Source: Desulfarculus baarsii DSM 2075
GTDB lineage: Bacteria > Desulfobacterota > Desulfarculia > Desulfarculales > Desulfarculaceae
DNA: 64,000 bases
Assembly (NCBI RefSeq): GCF_000143965.1
Contig: NC_014365.1
Span: 1,081,501-1,145,500, forward strand
Reading direction: 5' to 3'
Position 1 is the first letter of the stretch. Each line of letters begins with the position of its first letter. Of the stretch, positions 1-10,251 are shown in pieces. Under the pieces are notes generated by a model. The model searched no databases. It saw only the letters and a program-made list of their open reading frames with translations, and was not told the DNA's origin. The translations under genes were made by a program, and so were the position numbers.

Positions 1-125
1 ACGAGATCGTCAAGCAGTTGCGCGGCGAGTGCGGCCCGCGCCAGGTGGCGGGGGCCAAGGTGGGCATGGTCGACACGCTGGGCGGCGATCTGGGCACGGT
101 TTGCAATTTGATTCTGAGGAGTTGA
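1..125 (+). CDS. Thiolase / acetyl-CoA acetyltransferase-like protein, C-terminal fragment
   Basis: Only the last 40 codons lie in the window, read in frame 3 and ending at a TGA. The tail has the pattern of the thiolase / sterol-carrier-like family: QLRGE, then a VxGAKVG stretch, then LGG before a hydrophobic end. The family cleaves or forms carbon-carbon bonds in acyl-CoA substrates. The next gene, a DUF35 Zn-ribbon protein, starts three bases after the stop; thiolase-DUF35 pairs are common partners. The gene is cut by the window edge, so the substrate cannot be judged. Confidence 0.7.
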   Translation, partial: EIVKQLRGECGPRQVAGAKVGMVDTLGGDLGTVCNLILRS

Positions 126-128
126 GCC

Positions 129-530
129 ATGGCGCAAGGTGTTTTTCTCAAGGATTATATCCAGGCCTTGGCCGAGGGCCGCTTGCTGGGCCAGCGTTGC
201 GCGGCCTGTGGGGCGGTGACGTTTCCGCCCAAGGCCGTCTGCGCGGCTTGTGGCAAGGCCGAAAACGCGCCGGTCGAGCTTTCGGGCCAAGGCGAGCTGA
301 CCACCTTCACCGTCTGCCGGGTGGCGCCCGAGGGCATGACGCCGCCTTACATCGTGGCCATGGCCAAGCTGGCCGAGGGTCCGTGCGTGATCGGCAATCT
401 GGAGGGCGTCGCGGCCGATGACGCCGACATGAGCCTGATCGGCCGCCGGGTGCGCCTGGGGAGCAAACCGGCGGCCAGCAGATCCTACGCGGTCGATCAA
501 TGTCGCGTGCTGACTTTCGAACTGGAGTGA
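129..530 (+). CDS. DUF35 / OB-fold Zn-ribbon acyl-CoA-associated protein
   Basis: This 133-aa protein has a short N-terminal helix, a rubredoxin-like zinc ribbon with cysteines at 24, 27, 38 and 41, and then a beta-rich half typical of the DUF35 OB fold. Such proteins form complexes with thiolases or MaoC-type hydratases, where they bind the CoA part of the substrate. It lies three bases behind a thiolase tail and ahead of a dehydrogenase, so it is probably the small partner of that thiolase in an acyl-CoA degradation operon. The family call is secure; the exact substrate is not. Confidence 0.85.
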   Translation: MAQGVFLKDYIQALAEGRLLGQRCAACGAVTFPPKAVCAACGKAENAPVELSGQGELTTFTVCRVAPEGMTPPYIVAMAKLAEGPCVIGNLEGVAADDADMSLIGRRVRLGSKPAASRSYAVDQCRVLTFELE

Positions 531-585
531 CAACCAGACGCCTTGGCGTCGTTATTTCATGAACCGTTTCGTGTGGGGGTATCAC

Positions 586-1353
586 ATGGATGCGAAAAAC
601 ATCGTCGCCCTGGTCACTGGCGGAGCCTCGGGCCTGGGCGAGGCCACGGCGCGGGCCTTTGTGGCTGGCGGCGGCAAGGCGGCCATCTTCGACCTGGACG
701 AGGCGCGTGGCCAGCAAATCGCCGCCGATCTGGGTCCGGCGGCCATCTTTTGCAAGGTCAACGTGGTCGACGAGGCCAGCGTGCAGGCGGGCGTGGCGGC
801 GGCGTGCGCGGCCTTTGGCCTGGTCAACGTGGCGGTCAACTGCGCCGGCGTGGGCACGCCGGCCAAGGTGCTGGGCAAGGGCGGGCTGATGAGCCTGGAT
901 TTCTGGAACAAGGTCATCGGCATCAACCTCACCGGCACCATGAACGTCATCCGCTACGCCGTGGAGAAAATGGCCGCCAACCAGCCCAACGCCGATGGCG
1001 AGCGCGGCGTGATCATCAACACCGCCTCGGTGGCCGCCTTCGAGGGCCAGGTGGGCCAGGCCGCCTACAGCGCCTCCAAGGGCGCGGTGGTGGCCATGAC
1101 CCTGCCGTTGGCCCGCGAGTTCGCGCCCATCGGCGTGCGGGTGATGACCGTGGCCCCGGGCATCTTCGAGACGCCCATGCTCAAGGGCCTGCCGGCCAAC
1201 GTGCAAGAGGCCCTGGGCAAGATGGTGCCCTTCCCCTCGCGCCTGGGCCGCGCCGAGGAGTTCGCCGCCCTGGCCGCGCATATCGTGCAAAACAGCATGC
1301 TAAACGGCGAGACGATCCGGCTTGACGGGGCCATCCGCATGCAGCCAAAGTAG
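586..1353 (+). CDS. Short-chain dehydrogenase, 3-hydroxyacyl-CoA dehydrogenase type 2-like
   Basis: This is a classical SDR of 255 aa. The cofactor loop TGGASGLG sits at the N-terminus and the catalytic YxxxK at Tyr161-Lys165, preceded by an IINTAS strand that carries the active-site serine. Overall similarity is to the HSD17B10 / type-2 3-hydroxyacyl-CoA dehydrogenases, which oxidise 3-hydroxyacyl-CoA with NAD. I chose the ATG at 586 because a GGGGG run lies about 6 bases upstream; an ATG nine codons earlier (559) is possible. It sits between thiolase/DUF35 and acyl-CoA dehydrogenase genes, consistent with a beta-oxidation set. Confidence 0.85.
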   Translation: MDAKNIVALVTGGASGLGEATARAFVAGGGKAAIFDLDEARGQQIAADLGPAAIFCKVNVVDEASVQAGVAAACAAFGLVNVAVNCAGVGTPAKVLGKGGLMSLDFWNKVIGINLTGTMNVIRYAVEKMAANQPNADGERGVIINTASVAAFEGQVGQAAYSASKGAVVAMTLPLAREFAPIGVRVMTVAPGIFETPMLKGLPANVQEALGKMVPFPSRLGRAEEFAALAAHIVQNSMLNGETIRLDGAIRMQPK

Positions 1354-1408
1354 AAAAGGCCCATTGTTTATCGGGTTTTGTTTGCGCAGTAATTTTGGGA
1401 GGGACCAA

Positions 1409-2551
1409 GTGGACTACAATCTGACCGAAGAACAAAGCATGCTCCGCGACATGGCCTACAAGTTCGCCGTCAAGGAGATCGCCCCGCTTTCGGCCAAATG
1501 CGACGCCGAGGAGGCCTACACGCCCGAGTTGGTCAAGCTGGCCGCCGAAAACGGCCTGGTTGGCTCGTGGGTGCCCGAGGAGTACGGCGGCGCCGGCGCG
1601 GGCATCATGGGCAACGCCCTGATCACCGAGCAGCTTTCGCGGGTGGACATGGGCATCGGCCTGAACATCGTGGCCGCCACCTTTGGCTGCGAGGCCATCG
1701 TGCTCTATGGCTCCGAGGAGCAAAAAGAGCAATACGTGCGGCCGGTTTGCGAGGGCAAGGCCATCAGCGCCGGGGCCTACACCGAGCCCAACGCCGGCAC
1801 CGACGTGGCCGGCTACGGCACCCGCGCCGTCAAGGACGGCGGCGATTACATCATCAACGGCCAGAAGATGTTCATCACCAACGGCACGGTGTGCGACTTT
1901 TTCCTGGTGCAGGCCATCACCAACCCCGAGAACAAACGCCACGCCCGCTTCAGCCAGATCATCGTGCCGGCCGACGCGCCGGGCGTGACCCGCACCAAGA
2001 TCCACGGCAAGATGGGCATCCGCTCCAGCAACACCGCCGAGATCAGCTTCGAGGACGTGCGCGTGCCCCAGAGCAATCTGGTGGGCGTGGAGGGCCGGGG
2101 CTTTTATCAGCTGATGCACTTTTTCGACACCACCCGGCCGATGATCGCCGCCCAGGCCTTGGGCCTGTCCCAGGCCTGCCTGGACACCTCGGCCAGGTAT
2201 TCCCGCGAGCGCGAGGTTTTTGGCGCGCCGCTGGGTTCTTTCCAACTCACCCAGAAAAAACTGGCCGAGATGGCCATCCGCATCGAGGCCCTGCGCGGCC
2301 TGACCTACCGCGCCTGCTGGCTGATCGACAATGGCACGCCCGATTACACCCTGGCGGCCATGGCCAAATATTATGGCGGCGAAACGGCGGTGTTCTGCGC
2401 CGACAAGGCCGTGGAGATCCACGGCGGCTACGGCTACATCGAGGAGTACCCCGTCCAGAAGTGGTACCGCGACGCCAAGATCCTCGAACTCTACGAGGGC
2501 ACCAAGGAAGCCGAGATCATGACCATCGGCGGGGCGATGATGCGTAAATAG
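1409..2551 (+). CDS. Acyl-CoA dehydrogenase
   Basis: This 380-aa flavoprotein has the usual length and order of the family: an alpha-helical N-domain (LTEEQSMLRD), a beta-domain with AYTEPNAGTD, and a C-terminal helical domain. The likely catalytic glutamate is Glu363 in LELYEGT. The family introduces the 2,3-double bond in acyl-CoA and passes electrons to ETF. The start is a GTG with a GGGAGG site about 6 bases upstream; the open frame extends further but that part does not resemble the family. It is the last gene of the acyl-CoA operon and a terminator follows it. Confidence 0.92.
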   Translation: MDYNLTEEQSMLRDMAYKFAVKEIAPLSAKCDAEEAYTPELVKLAAENGLVGSWVPEEYGGAGAGIMGNALITEQLSRVDMGIGLNIVAATFGCEAIVLYGSEEQKEQYVRPVCEGKAISAGAYTEPNAGTDVAGYGTRAVKDGGDYIINGQKMFITNGTVCDFFLVQAITNPENKRHARFSQIIVPADAPGVTRTKIHGKMGIRSSNTAEISFEDVRVPQSNLVGVEGRGFYQLMHFFDTTRPMIAAQALGLSQACLDTSARYSREREVFGAPLGSFQLTQKKLAEMAIRIEALRGLTYRACWLIDNGTPDYTLAAMAKYYGGETAVFCADKAVEIHGGYGYIEEYPVQKWYRDAKILELYEGTKEAEIMTIGGAMMRK

Positions 2552-2576
2552 CCCCCAGGGCCGGACCGAAAACATG

Positions 2577-2615
2577 GCGCTCCGGGCGGCGACAATTCCG
2601 CTCGGGGCGCTTTTT
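2577..2615 (+). terminator. Rho-independent terminator after the acyl-CoA dehydrogenase gene
   Basis: An 11-bp stem with two G-T wobbles (GCGCTCCGGGC / GCTCGGGGCGC) and a 12-base loop is followed by five T. It lies 25 bases behind the stop of the acyl-CoA dehydrogenase gene and closes the operon. Confidence 0.75.
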
Positions 2616-2670
2616 GCTTGGGGCGCTATCTGGTAATCTGTGGGCGGATCGCACACACGGAGAACCGGTC

Positions 2671-4560
2671 ATGCCCCGCGCGCTAATCGTGGCCCTTGCC
2701 GCGGCCCTTTCCCTGCTGACGGCGCTGACGGCCCCGCCCGCCGCCGCCGAACCCAGGGAGGTCTGCTGGATTCTGACGTTGGATTATCCGCTGGTGCGCC
2801 AGTTGATGATCGAACGGGCCTTTCCCCTGCCCGGCCAACGAGCCGTGGCCGCCGACTCCGACGACGGCTGCACGCGCATCGATCTGGCCGAACCCCAACT
2901 TTCCGGCGATTCGGGCATGCTCAAGGTGCGGGCCAAGATCAGCGTCAAGGCCGGCGTCTCGCTGCTGGGCAACTGCGCCTCGCCGGTGCGCTTCGACGGC
3001 TACGTGGACATCTGGCAGCAGATCGCCCTGGACCAACGCACCTGGCGGCTGAAAACCCACACCGTGCGCACCAGGCTCTTGGACCACGGCCGCCGACCGG
3101 TCTCGGTGGTCAACCTTGTCCTCAACCTGGTGCAGGAAAACGTCCCGGCCTACTTCGATCAATTCGACATCGACCTCTCGCCGCCGCGCCAGGATCTCGA
3201 CCGCCAACTGCCGCTGTTTTTCAAGCCCGAAATGACCGCCCAGGTCGAAAGTTGGCTGGCCACCCTGCGGCCGGGCAAGGTCGAAGCCCAGGCTGACGCC
3301 ATCAGGGCCCAGATGTGCATGACCGTCGACGTGCCCGAGCAAGAGCAGTTTTACGAAGAAACCCTGCTCATGCCCACCGACGAGGAAATCGACGCCTTCA
3401 GGAACTACTGGCAGGCCTGGGACTCTTTCTTCGTGGCCGAACTCCTCAGCCTTGAAAACCAGCCCCTGACCCTCGACGAACGCGATCAGGTGCTCACGGC
3501 CATGCTCGACATGCGCTACGGCTTTCTGGAGGCCCTGCGCGACAAGGACACCAGCCGCGACCTGGTGCGCCGGCAGTTCCTCGAAACATGGTCGGCCATC
3601 TCGCCGATCCTGCGCAAATACGGCTGGCAATCGCCCCAGCGGCCAACATTCAACTACTTTGCCCTGATGAGCGCTTCCGACGCCCTGGCCGCCCTCGACC
3701 GCCTGGGCCCGGCCATCGGCCTGGATATCAGCCGCGAAGGACTCTTCCGCCTGGCCCACCTGGTTTCCAGCGACCCCACCCTGGGCGAGTTGCCCTACAG
3801 CGACGCCCAAAACGACCGCCTGCGTCAAGTCCTGGGCCTGGGCCCCGCGCCGGAACGCACCGCGCCCGCCCCAGTCGGCGAGGAAATCATCCTGCCCATG
3901 CCGTCACTGGAACAAAGCTCCTGGCTCGATTTCTTCGTCTCAGCGGCCCACGCCTCGCAAATCGACGCCTCCTCCGTCGACTACGAAGCCATCGCCCCCT
4001 GGCTGCCGCCCTCCAGCGAAAACGCGCCGCAATACATCGAACGCGTGCGCGAAATGATGAACCAGGAAGCCGACGCCGTCGAACGCAAAAGCAAGCTCTC
4101 CGACAAACACAGAGGCCTCCTGCGCCTGATCATCGAAGCCTCCGCCTGGCAGGAAAGCTGCTGGCGACAGTTCATCGCCGGCCAGGGCCGCGTCACCTAC
4201 CTGCGCTCCTACAACAATACGTCGGTGGGCATCATGCAGATCTACCTCGACGTCTGGCGCGGCCTTTACGACCCCGACAGCCTGCGCTGGGATATCCGCT
4301 ACAACGCCAGGGCCGGCTGCGAAATCCTTGCCCTCTACATGAAACGCTACGCCCTCAAAAAAAGTCAAAACCTCAGCGACGACATCCTGGCCCGCTCTGT
4401 CTACGCCATGTATAACGGTGGCCCAGGTCAACTCGCCAAGTTCCTGCAACGACACAAAAAAGGCGAATTCTGGCTCAGCGACCGACTCTTCTGGGAAAAA
4501 TACCTCTGGGTCAAATCCGGCCAGTTCCAAAACATCGCCGCATGCCTGGTCGGCGGATGA
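2671..4560 (+). CDS. Exported lytic transglycosylase (SLT domain)
   Basis: The 629-aa protein starts with a Sec signal peptide (hydrophobic core, then AAA just before residue 27). Residues about 27-430 form a large region I do not recognise. The C-terminal part is a transglycosylase SLT domain: the QES motif gives catalytic Glu495, followed by SVGIMQI and AMYNGGPG. Such enzymes cut the MurNAc-GlcNAc bond of peptidoglycan in the periplasm. The large N-terminal region is unlike a plain Slt70 or MltC, so substrate recognition may differ. It stands alone between a terminator and repeat-rich non-coding DNA. An AT-poor but adequate CGGAGA site precedes the ATG. Confidence 0.8.
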   Translation: MPRALIVALAAALSLLTALTAPPAAAEPREVCWILTLDYPLVRQLMIERAFPLPGQRAVAADSDDGCTRIDLAEPQLSGDSGMLKVRAKISVKAGVSLLGNCASPVRFDGYVDIWQQIALDQRTWRLKTHTVRTRLLDHGRRPVSVVNLVLNLVQENVPAYFDQFDIDLSPPRQDLDRQLPLFFKPEMTAQVESWLATLRPGKVEAQADAIRAQMCMTVDVPEQEQFYEETLLMPTDEEIDAFRNYWQAWDSFFVAELLSLENQPLTLDERDQVLTAMLDMRYGFLEALRDKDTSRDLVRRQFLETWSAISPILRKYGWQSPQRPTFNYFALMSASDALAALDRLGPAIGLDISREGLFRLAHLVSSDPTLGELPYSDAQNDRLRQVLGLGPAPERTAPAPVGEEIILPMPSLEQSSWLDFFVSAAHASQIDASSVDYEAIAPWLPPSSENAPQYIERVREMMNQEADAVERKSKLSDKHRGLLRLIIEASAWQESCWRQFIAGQGRVTYLRSYNNTSVGIMQIYLDVWRGLYDPDSLRWDIRYNARAGCEILALYMKRYALKKSQNLSDDILARSVYAMYNGGPGQLAKFLQRHKKGEFWLSDRLFWEKYLWVKSGQFQNIAACLVGG

Positions 4561-4574
4561 AAACTCGCCTGGTC

Positions 4575-4768
4575 GGGCCGGCGCCCGGCCAGGCAGAGCG
4601 GGGCCGGCGCCCGGCCTCCCAGAGCGGGTCGAGTAGGCCGGGCTAACACCTACCCTCCATGGCTCCCGGTGGGCCGGCGCCCGGCCAGGCAGAGCGGGGC
4701 CAGTGCCTGGCCTCCCAAAGCGGGTCGACAGCGTTGGATTATCACCTACCCTCCATGGCTCCCGGTGA
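4575..4768. repeat. Two tandem copies of a ~96-bp GC-rich repeat
   Basis: Copy 1 begins at 4575 and copy 2 at 4671. Both start with GGGCCGGCGCCCGGCC, continue with AGGCAGAGCGGGGCC, contain AGCGGGTCGA, and end with CACCTACCCTCCATGGCTCC. They differ mainly in the middle (about 12 bases) and just before the shared end. The first 16 bases are themselves nearly palindromic. It is non-coding; the function is unknown. Confidence 0.8.
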
Positions 4769-4952
4769 TAGGCCGCTAAATCCAGCCAACGCGATTCCGC
4801 GATTCTTTGTAGCGCCGTTATCAAAGCAGCCGCGCCCGACTCCTAAGAGCCCATGCACCAGCGCCGCGAACGGGCGGCATGGCCACGGACACCTCGGAGC
4901 CACAAACGCGCTCCAGCGGTCGGAAGGCTATTTTGCGGGGGAGGGGTGGGGC

Positions 4953-5035
4953 GCGGGGCGGGCGAGGGGGCGGTTTTGTCGCCGCAAAAGAGCCCCCTCC
5001 CCGCCCCGCAATGGCTTTTGCTTTTTCTTTTTCTT
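4953..5035 (+). terminator. Long G/C hairpin followed by a T-rich tract
   Basis: The left arm (4953-4971) and right arm (4992-5009) pair almost perfectly over 18 bp of G/C with one bulged base and a 20-base loop. It is followed within 6 bases by a T-rich tract (CTTTTGCTTTTTCTTTTTC). This looks like a strong intrinsic terminator for transcripts from the left, though it lies 400 bases behind the nearest stop. Confidence 0.5.
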
Positions 5036-5130
5036 ATCCTTAATTCTTACTCTTCATTCTTATTCTTAGTTCTTGATCTTGATCTCGATCTCGATGGCTT
5101 CCCACCCCTACCCCTACCCCTACCCCTCAA
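5021..5130. repeat. Pyrimidine-rich low-complexity tract with short tandem repeats
   Basis: A run of TTC/CTT-rich sequence leads into TTGATC-type hexamers (TCTTGATCTTGATCTCGATC) and then about four units of CCCCTA. Slippage of short repeats is the likely origin. No coding signal was seen. Confidence 0.7.
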
Positions 5131-5167
5131 CGCCTCGACCAAACCCCAAAACACCCATCGCCCGTGG

Positions 5168-7213
<2,046 letters not shown>

Positions 7214-7413
7214 GGCGTTGCTCTCCGTCTGGGGTGGGCGGCGCTTGTCCCGCGCCTTTCTTTTTAAGATAAACGCATGGCCCCACGGGGCAACGGCAAA
7301 AGGGCGCGGCGGGCTGTTTGGCGTTGACCATGACGGCGGTGTGCTTCATGCTGAAACAAACCTCGCCGTTGGTGAGCGGCGGTTTCGTTTGTAGGCAAAC
7401 CAGGAGCATGGTC

Positions 7414-7890
7414 ATGAAACGATTGGTCTTCTTGGTTGTCATGGTCGGCCTGTGCCTGACGCCCGGCCTCTTGGCCGGCGCGGCCGGCGACATGCCTGGC
7501 CCTGACGCCCAGGCGCTGTGGGTCTACATCACCCAGACCGACCCATACAAAAACTGGCGCGCCTGGCCCGATTATCAAGGCGTTCAGCCGGCCCGGGGGC
7601 CGCACAAGCCGCTCAATCGGGTCTTTGTCAACGGCCGCGGCCTTTCCAGCCAAAAGCCGCCGGCCAACTTCGGCACGATCGAGGTCAAAGAGACGCTGAC
7701 CCAAGAGATGCAGCTGCGCAACATCACCGTGCAATACAAAATCGAAGGCTACAATCCCGACGGCGGCGACTGGTTTTGGGCCATGTACGACCCCGACGGC
7801 GCGGTGAAAATGGCCGGCAAGCTCGACGGCTGCATCGGTTGCCACGCCACGGCCAAGGGCAACGATTATATATTGGCGCACAAATTTTAG
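7414..7890 (+). CDS. Periplasmic cytochrome P460-family protein
   Basis: The 158-aa product has a signal peptide (about residues 1-25) and one c-type heme site, Cys140-x-x-Cys143-His144, near the C-terminus. The order of conserved pieces (NWxxWP near the start, YKIEGYNPDGGDWFW before the heme site) matches cytochrome P460 / DUF3365-neighbour proteins. Lys109 in VQYK sits where the heme-crosslinking lysine of P460 lies, but this is only a positional guess. The start at 7414 has an AGGAG site 7 bases upstream; ATG at 7408 is too close to it. A membrane protein gene follows 38 bases later and may be its partner. Confidence 0.75.
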   Translation: MKRLVFLVVMVGLCLTPGLLAGAAGDMPGPDAQALWVYITQTDPYKNWRAWPDYQGVQPARGPHKPLNRVFVNGRGLSSQKPPANFGTIEVKETLTQEMQLRNITVQYKIEGYNPDGGDWFWAMYDPDGAVKMAGKLDGCIGCHATAKGNDYILAHKF

Positions 7891-7928
7891 TGGCCGGGCC
7901 TGGGGGCCGGCCCGGGGAGTCCGGGGGC

Positions 7929-8363
7929 ATGTGGCATCTTTACGCCCACCCGTTGGCCCAGATGGCGGCAACGGCCCTGGGTTTTGGGGCGCTTTGGCTG
8001 GGCCTGGCCCGGACGCGAAGCCTGCATTTTGGCGTGATCACGCCGTTCAAGCGGCGCTGGCACGCGCTGCTGGGCCAGATGACGCTTTACACGTGGCTGG
8101 CCGGCGGCGTTTTTGGCGCGCTGGCGGCTTGGGATTATTGGGGCGCTTGGCTGCACAGCGGGGCCCACGCCATGGGGGGGCTGATCATGGCCCCGGTGGC
8201 CTTGTTCGGGTTGATCAGCGGGTTGGTCATGACGCGGCGGCCGCGGCGGCGCACGGCCTTGCCCCTGGCCCATGGGTTGGCGTGCCTGACGGCGTTGGCC
8301 CTGGCCGTGGTTCAGTTTTTCAGCGGCCGCGAACTGATGGCTCAACTCGTGCCCGGCCTGTGA
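7929..8363 (+). CDS. Four-helix integral membrane protein (DUF4079-like)
   Basis: This 144-aa protein has about four hydrophobic segments with histidines at their edges (AHP at 6-8, HALLGQM, HSGAHAMGG, AHGL). That is the layout of small cytochrome b561-like or DUF4079 proteins. The repeated histidines could ligate heme b, which is inference. It lies just behind the cytochrome P460-like gene, so a membrane redox pair is plausible. The ATG at 7929 follows a GGGGG run; the open frame starts earlier but in sequence that overlaps the previous gene out of frame. Confidence 0.65.
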   Translation: MWHLYAHPLAQMAATALGFGALWLGLARTRSLHFGVITPFKRRWHALLGQMTLYTWLAGGVFGALAAWDYWGAWLHSGAHAMGGLIMAPVALFGLISGLVMTRRPRRRTALPLAHGLACLTALALAVVQFFSGRELMAQLVPGL

Positions 8364-8521
8364 GGGCGCGGCCGGTTTTTTTGGCGCGGGGCGTGATTTT
8401 TGGCTGGAGTGGTCCGCCGGCGCGGCCGATAAGAACATTGCAGGCGGCGCGCGGGGAACTTGGGAACCGGCGGGCGATCTGCTAAAATTAAGCGCGTGAG
8501 CATCACAGGGAGAACCCGTTG

Positions 8522-8995
8522 ATGACCAAGATAGACCAGATCGGCGGCGGCGTTCAAGCCGGCGAAAGCAAGCCCGGCCAGCGCGGGGTCGGAGCGGGGC
8601 AGGGCGCTTCGTTCGATGATTTCCTCACGCGGGCCATCGATGATGGCCAGGCCAGCCAGGCCGCCGGCGAATCGACCGGCCTGGGCGGGGTGAGCCAGGT
8701 CGCCGCGCCGGCCGAAGTGTTGGCCGCGACGGGCCAGGCCCATGTGACCGCCGTGGCCCAGGCCGAGGATCTGCTGGCCACCCTGGAGCAATACGCCCAG
8801 GCCCTGGGCCAGGGCGGTTCGCTCAAGGATCTGGCCGGCGTGGTTCAGGCCATGGAAACCCAGGCCGGCCTGCTGGGCGAGACGGCCGATCAACTGCCCG
8901 AGGACGATGAATTGGCCGGGCTGCTGCGCCAGGTGCGGGCCAGGGCCGAGGCCGAGGCCATGAAGTTCAATCGTGGAGACTTTATTCCGGCCTAG
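8522..8995 (+). CDS. Conserved hypothetical protein, helical, Desulfobacterota-type
   Basis: The 157-aa product is acidic. Residues 1-70 are Gly/Gln/Ala-rich and probably disordered (they include a SFDDFLTRA segment), and the second half is helical. Its C-terminal part, LLATLEQY, GSLKDLAGVV and KFNRGDFI, recalls small proteins of unknown function seen in sulfate-reducing deltaproteobacteria; that is memory of a pattern, not a search. No signal peptide or membrane segment is present. GGGAGA lies 8 bases before the ATG; a TTG one codon earlier is the alternative start. Confidence 0.65.
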   Translation: MTKIDQIGGGVQAGESKPGQRGVGAGQGASFDDFLTRAIDDGQASQAAGESTGLGGVSQVAAPAEVLAATGQAHVTAVAQAEDLLATLEQYAQALGQGGSLKDLAGVVQAMETQAGLLGETADQLPEDDELAGLLRQVRARAEAEAMKFNRGDFIPA

Positions 8996-9178
8996 GCCGG
9001 CGTGAAGGGAGCGGTGGCGACCGTTCCGACGATAGGGCGGGTGGCGCTTCCCCGGCGTCGTCCGCCCCGCTTTTTGCTGGATTCCGCCGCGGGATCTGGC
9101 AAAACTTTTTGTCGGCCGCGCGCGAAACAATGAACCCGGAGACCGTCGGCCGCCACGCGGCGCGCCAAGGGATTGACC

Positions 9179-9688
9179 ATGCCGCAAGAGGAAACCGATC
9201 GTCAGCGCACCGTGACCTGGGAAGACCCGGCCATCACCGTCAAAGCCATGGGCGACCATGGCGGGCTGGAATGGCTGGGGCTGCTCAAGGATGGTTCGTT
9301 GCCCCGGCCGCCCATCGGCGCGCTTTTGGGCTATCGCCTTAAGGATTTCGGGCCGGGCTGGGCCCTATTCGAGATGGATGACGGCCAGTGGCTCTACAAC
9401 CCCATCGGCATGATCCATGGCGGAGCCCTGGCCACGCTGATGGATTCGGCCATGGGCTGCGCGGTGCACTCCACCCTGCCCAAGGGCGTGGGTTATTCCA
9501 CCATCGAGTTCAAGGTGAATTTCGTGCACCCGGTAAAAAGCGGCGTGGGCCGGGTGTTCGCCGAGGCCAAGGCCATTCATGTCGGCAAGAGCATCGCCAC
9601 GGCCGAGGCCACCGTCAAGGATGGCCAGGGCCGGCTCTACGCCCACGCCGTATGCACCTGCATGATCTTGCGGGCCCAAAAAGCCTAG
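9179..9688 (+). CDS. PaaI-family hotdog thioesterase
   Basis: This is a single hotdog-fold protein of 169 aa. It has the PaaI/YdiI signature: MIHGGALATLMDSAMG (with the active-site His-Gly-Gly), followed by TIEFKVNFVHPV and a final VCTCMI strand. Such enzymes hydrolyse acyl-CoA or aryl-CoA thioesters in the cytoplasm. The start at 9179 has AAGG upstream; TTG at 9173 is less likely. It is monocistronic and faces a minus-strand gene across a short hairpin. Given the acyl-CoA genes elsewhere in the window, a role in clearing stalled CoA esters is reasonable but unproven. Confidence 0.85.
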   Translation: MPQEETDRQRTVTWEDPAITVKAMGDHGGLEWLGLLKDGSLPRPPIGALLGYRLKDFGPGWALFEMDDGQWLYNPIGMIHGGALATLMDSAMGCAVHSTLPKGVGYSTIEFKVNFVHPVKSGVGRVFAEAKAIHVGKSIATAEATVKDGQGRLYAHAVCTCMILRAQKA

Positions 9689-9699
9689 GCCCGCGCGTG

Positions 9700-9722
9700 G
9701 CGGGCGGTGGCGGCCCGCTTTA
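9700..9722 (+). terminator. Short hairpin after the thioesterase gene
   Basis: A 6-bp stem, GCGGGC/GCCCGC, with a 7-base loop is followed by TTTA. It lies between the thioesterase gene and a converging gene. The U tract is short, so efficiency is uncertain. Confidence 0.35.
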
Positions 9723-10079
9723 TTGGCCGGTGGTCGCGCCTTGGGGCTGGGTGGAGCCCTGAGCCGCGGCGTCGGGCCGCGCGTCGATGACCATGCCGCC
9801 CACGGCCTCCAGGGATTTTTCTTCCTTCCAGCGCTCGTGGGCCTGGTTGGCCTGGCGGCGGGCGGCGTTGCCCTGGCCGGCTCGGTAAACCACCTGGCCG
9901 TCTTGCTCGGTCACCGCGCCTTGGCCCTGGAGCCGCTCCAGCTCCAGCATTTTTTGGATGTTGACCTCGCTGACGCCGGCCTTTCGGAGCCGTTGCATCT
10001 CCTCGGCGGTCATGGCGGCCGCGCCGGACCAGGCCAGGACGGCGGTCGCCAGTAACGAGATTAGTGCAATAAAGCGCAT
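9720..10079 (-). CDS. Small exported hypothetical protein
   Basis: The 119-aa product begins with a clear signal peptide (MRFIALISLLATAVLAW, cleavage near AAA). A helical segment follows (MTAEEMQRLRKAGVSE, then IQKMLELERL) that looks like the short C-terminal-type helix pair seen in many small periplasmic proteins. The last third is Gln/Ala-rich and likely disordered. GGAGG lies 7 bases before the ATG. I do not recognise a family and cannot assign a function. Confidence 0.65.
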   Translation of the reverse strand: MRFIALISLLATAVLAWSGAAAMTAEEMQRLRKAGVSEVNIQKMLELERLQGQGAVTEQDGQVVYRAGQGNAARRQANQAHERWKEEKSLEAVGGMVIDARPDAAAQGSTQPQGATTGQ

Positions 10080-10109
10080 GAGTTGGCCTCCGCTGTGGCG
10101 CTGTTGTCG

Positions 10110-10138
10110 AGTATAACTAAATATAACACGCCGCCGAA
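10110..10138 (-). promoter_or_regulatory. Candidate sigma-70 promoter for the small exported protein
   Basis: Reading the minus strand, TTCGGC and TATACT are separated by 17 bases and lie about 30 bases before the ATG. The -10 is good, the -35 weak. The sequence between is AT-rich in a GC-rich setting. Confidence 0.35.
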
Positions 10139-10251
10139 GCGCTTGTCGCGGGAGGGAAGGGGGGCCGGTTTTTGCTTTCAGACCCAAATAATTCGATTTG
10201 CCGCGGCCGCGGTGATGGCGTTTGGCCCTTGCTTGCGGTAGGATGCTGCGC

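Larger units (their letters stand above)
4561..5167. other. 607-bp non-coding stretch with tandem and low-complexity repeats
   Basis: No convincing gene was found between the transglycosylase and the DUF255 gene, which converge here. The stretch holds a 96-bp tandem duplication, a long G/C hairpin, a pyrimidine-rich T tract and short hexamer repeats, each listed separately. Open frames crossing it are shadows or lack family signal. Confidence 0.7.

Noticed and set aside
5104-5127. CCCCTA repeats as a telomere-like or origin element
   Set aside because: Only about four units in an interior chromosomal gap, next to other slippage-type repeats.
4561-5167. CRISPR array in the repeat-rich gap
   Set aside because: Only two repeats of about 96 bp with no spacers between them.
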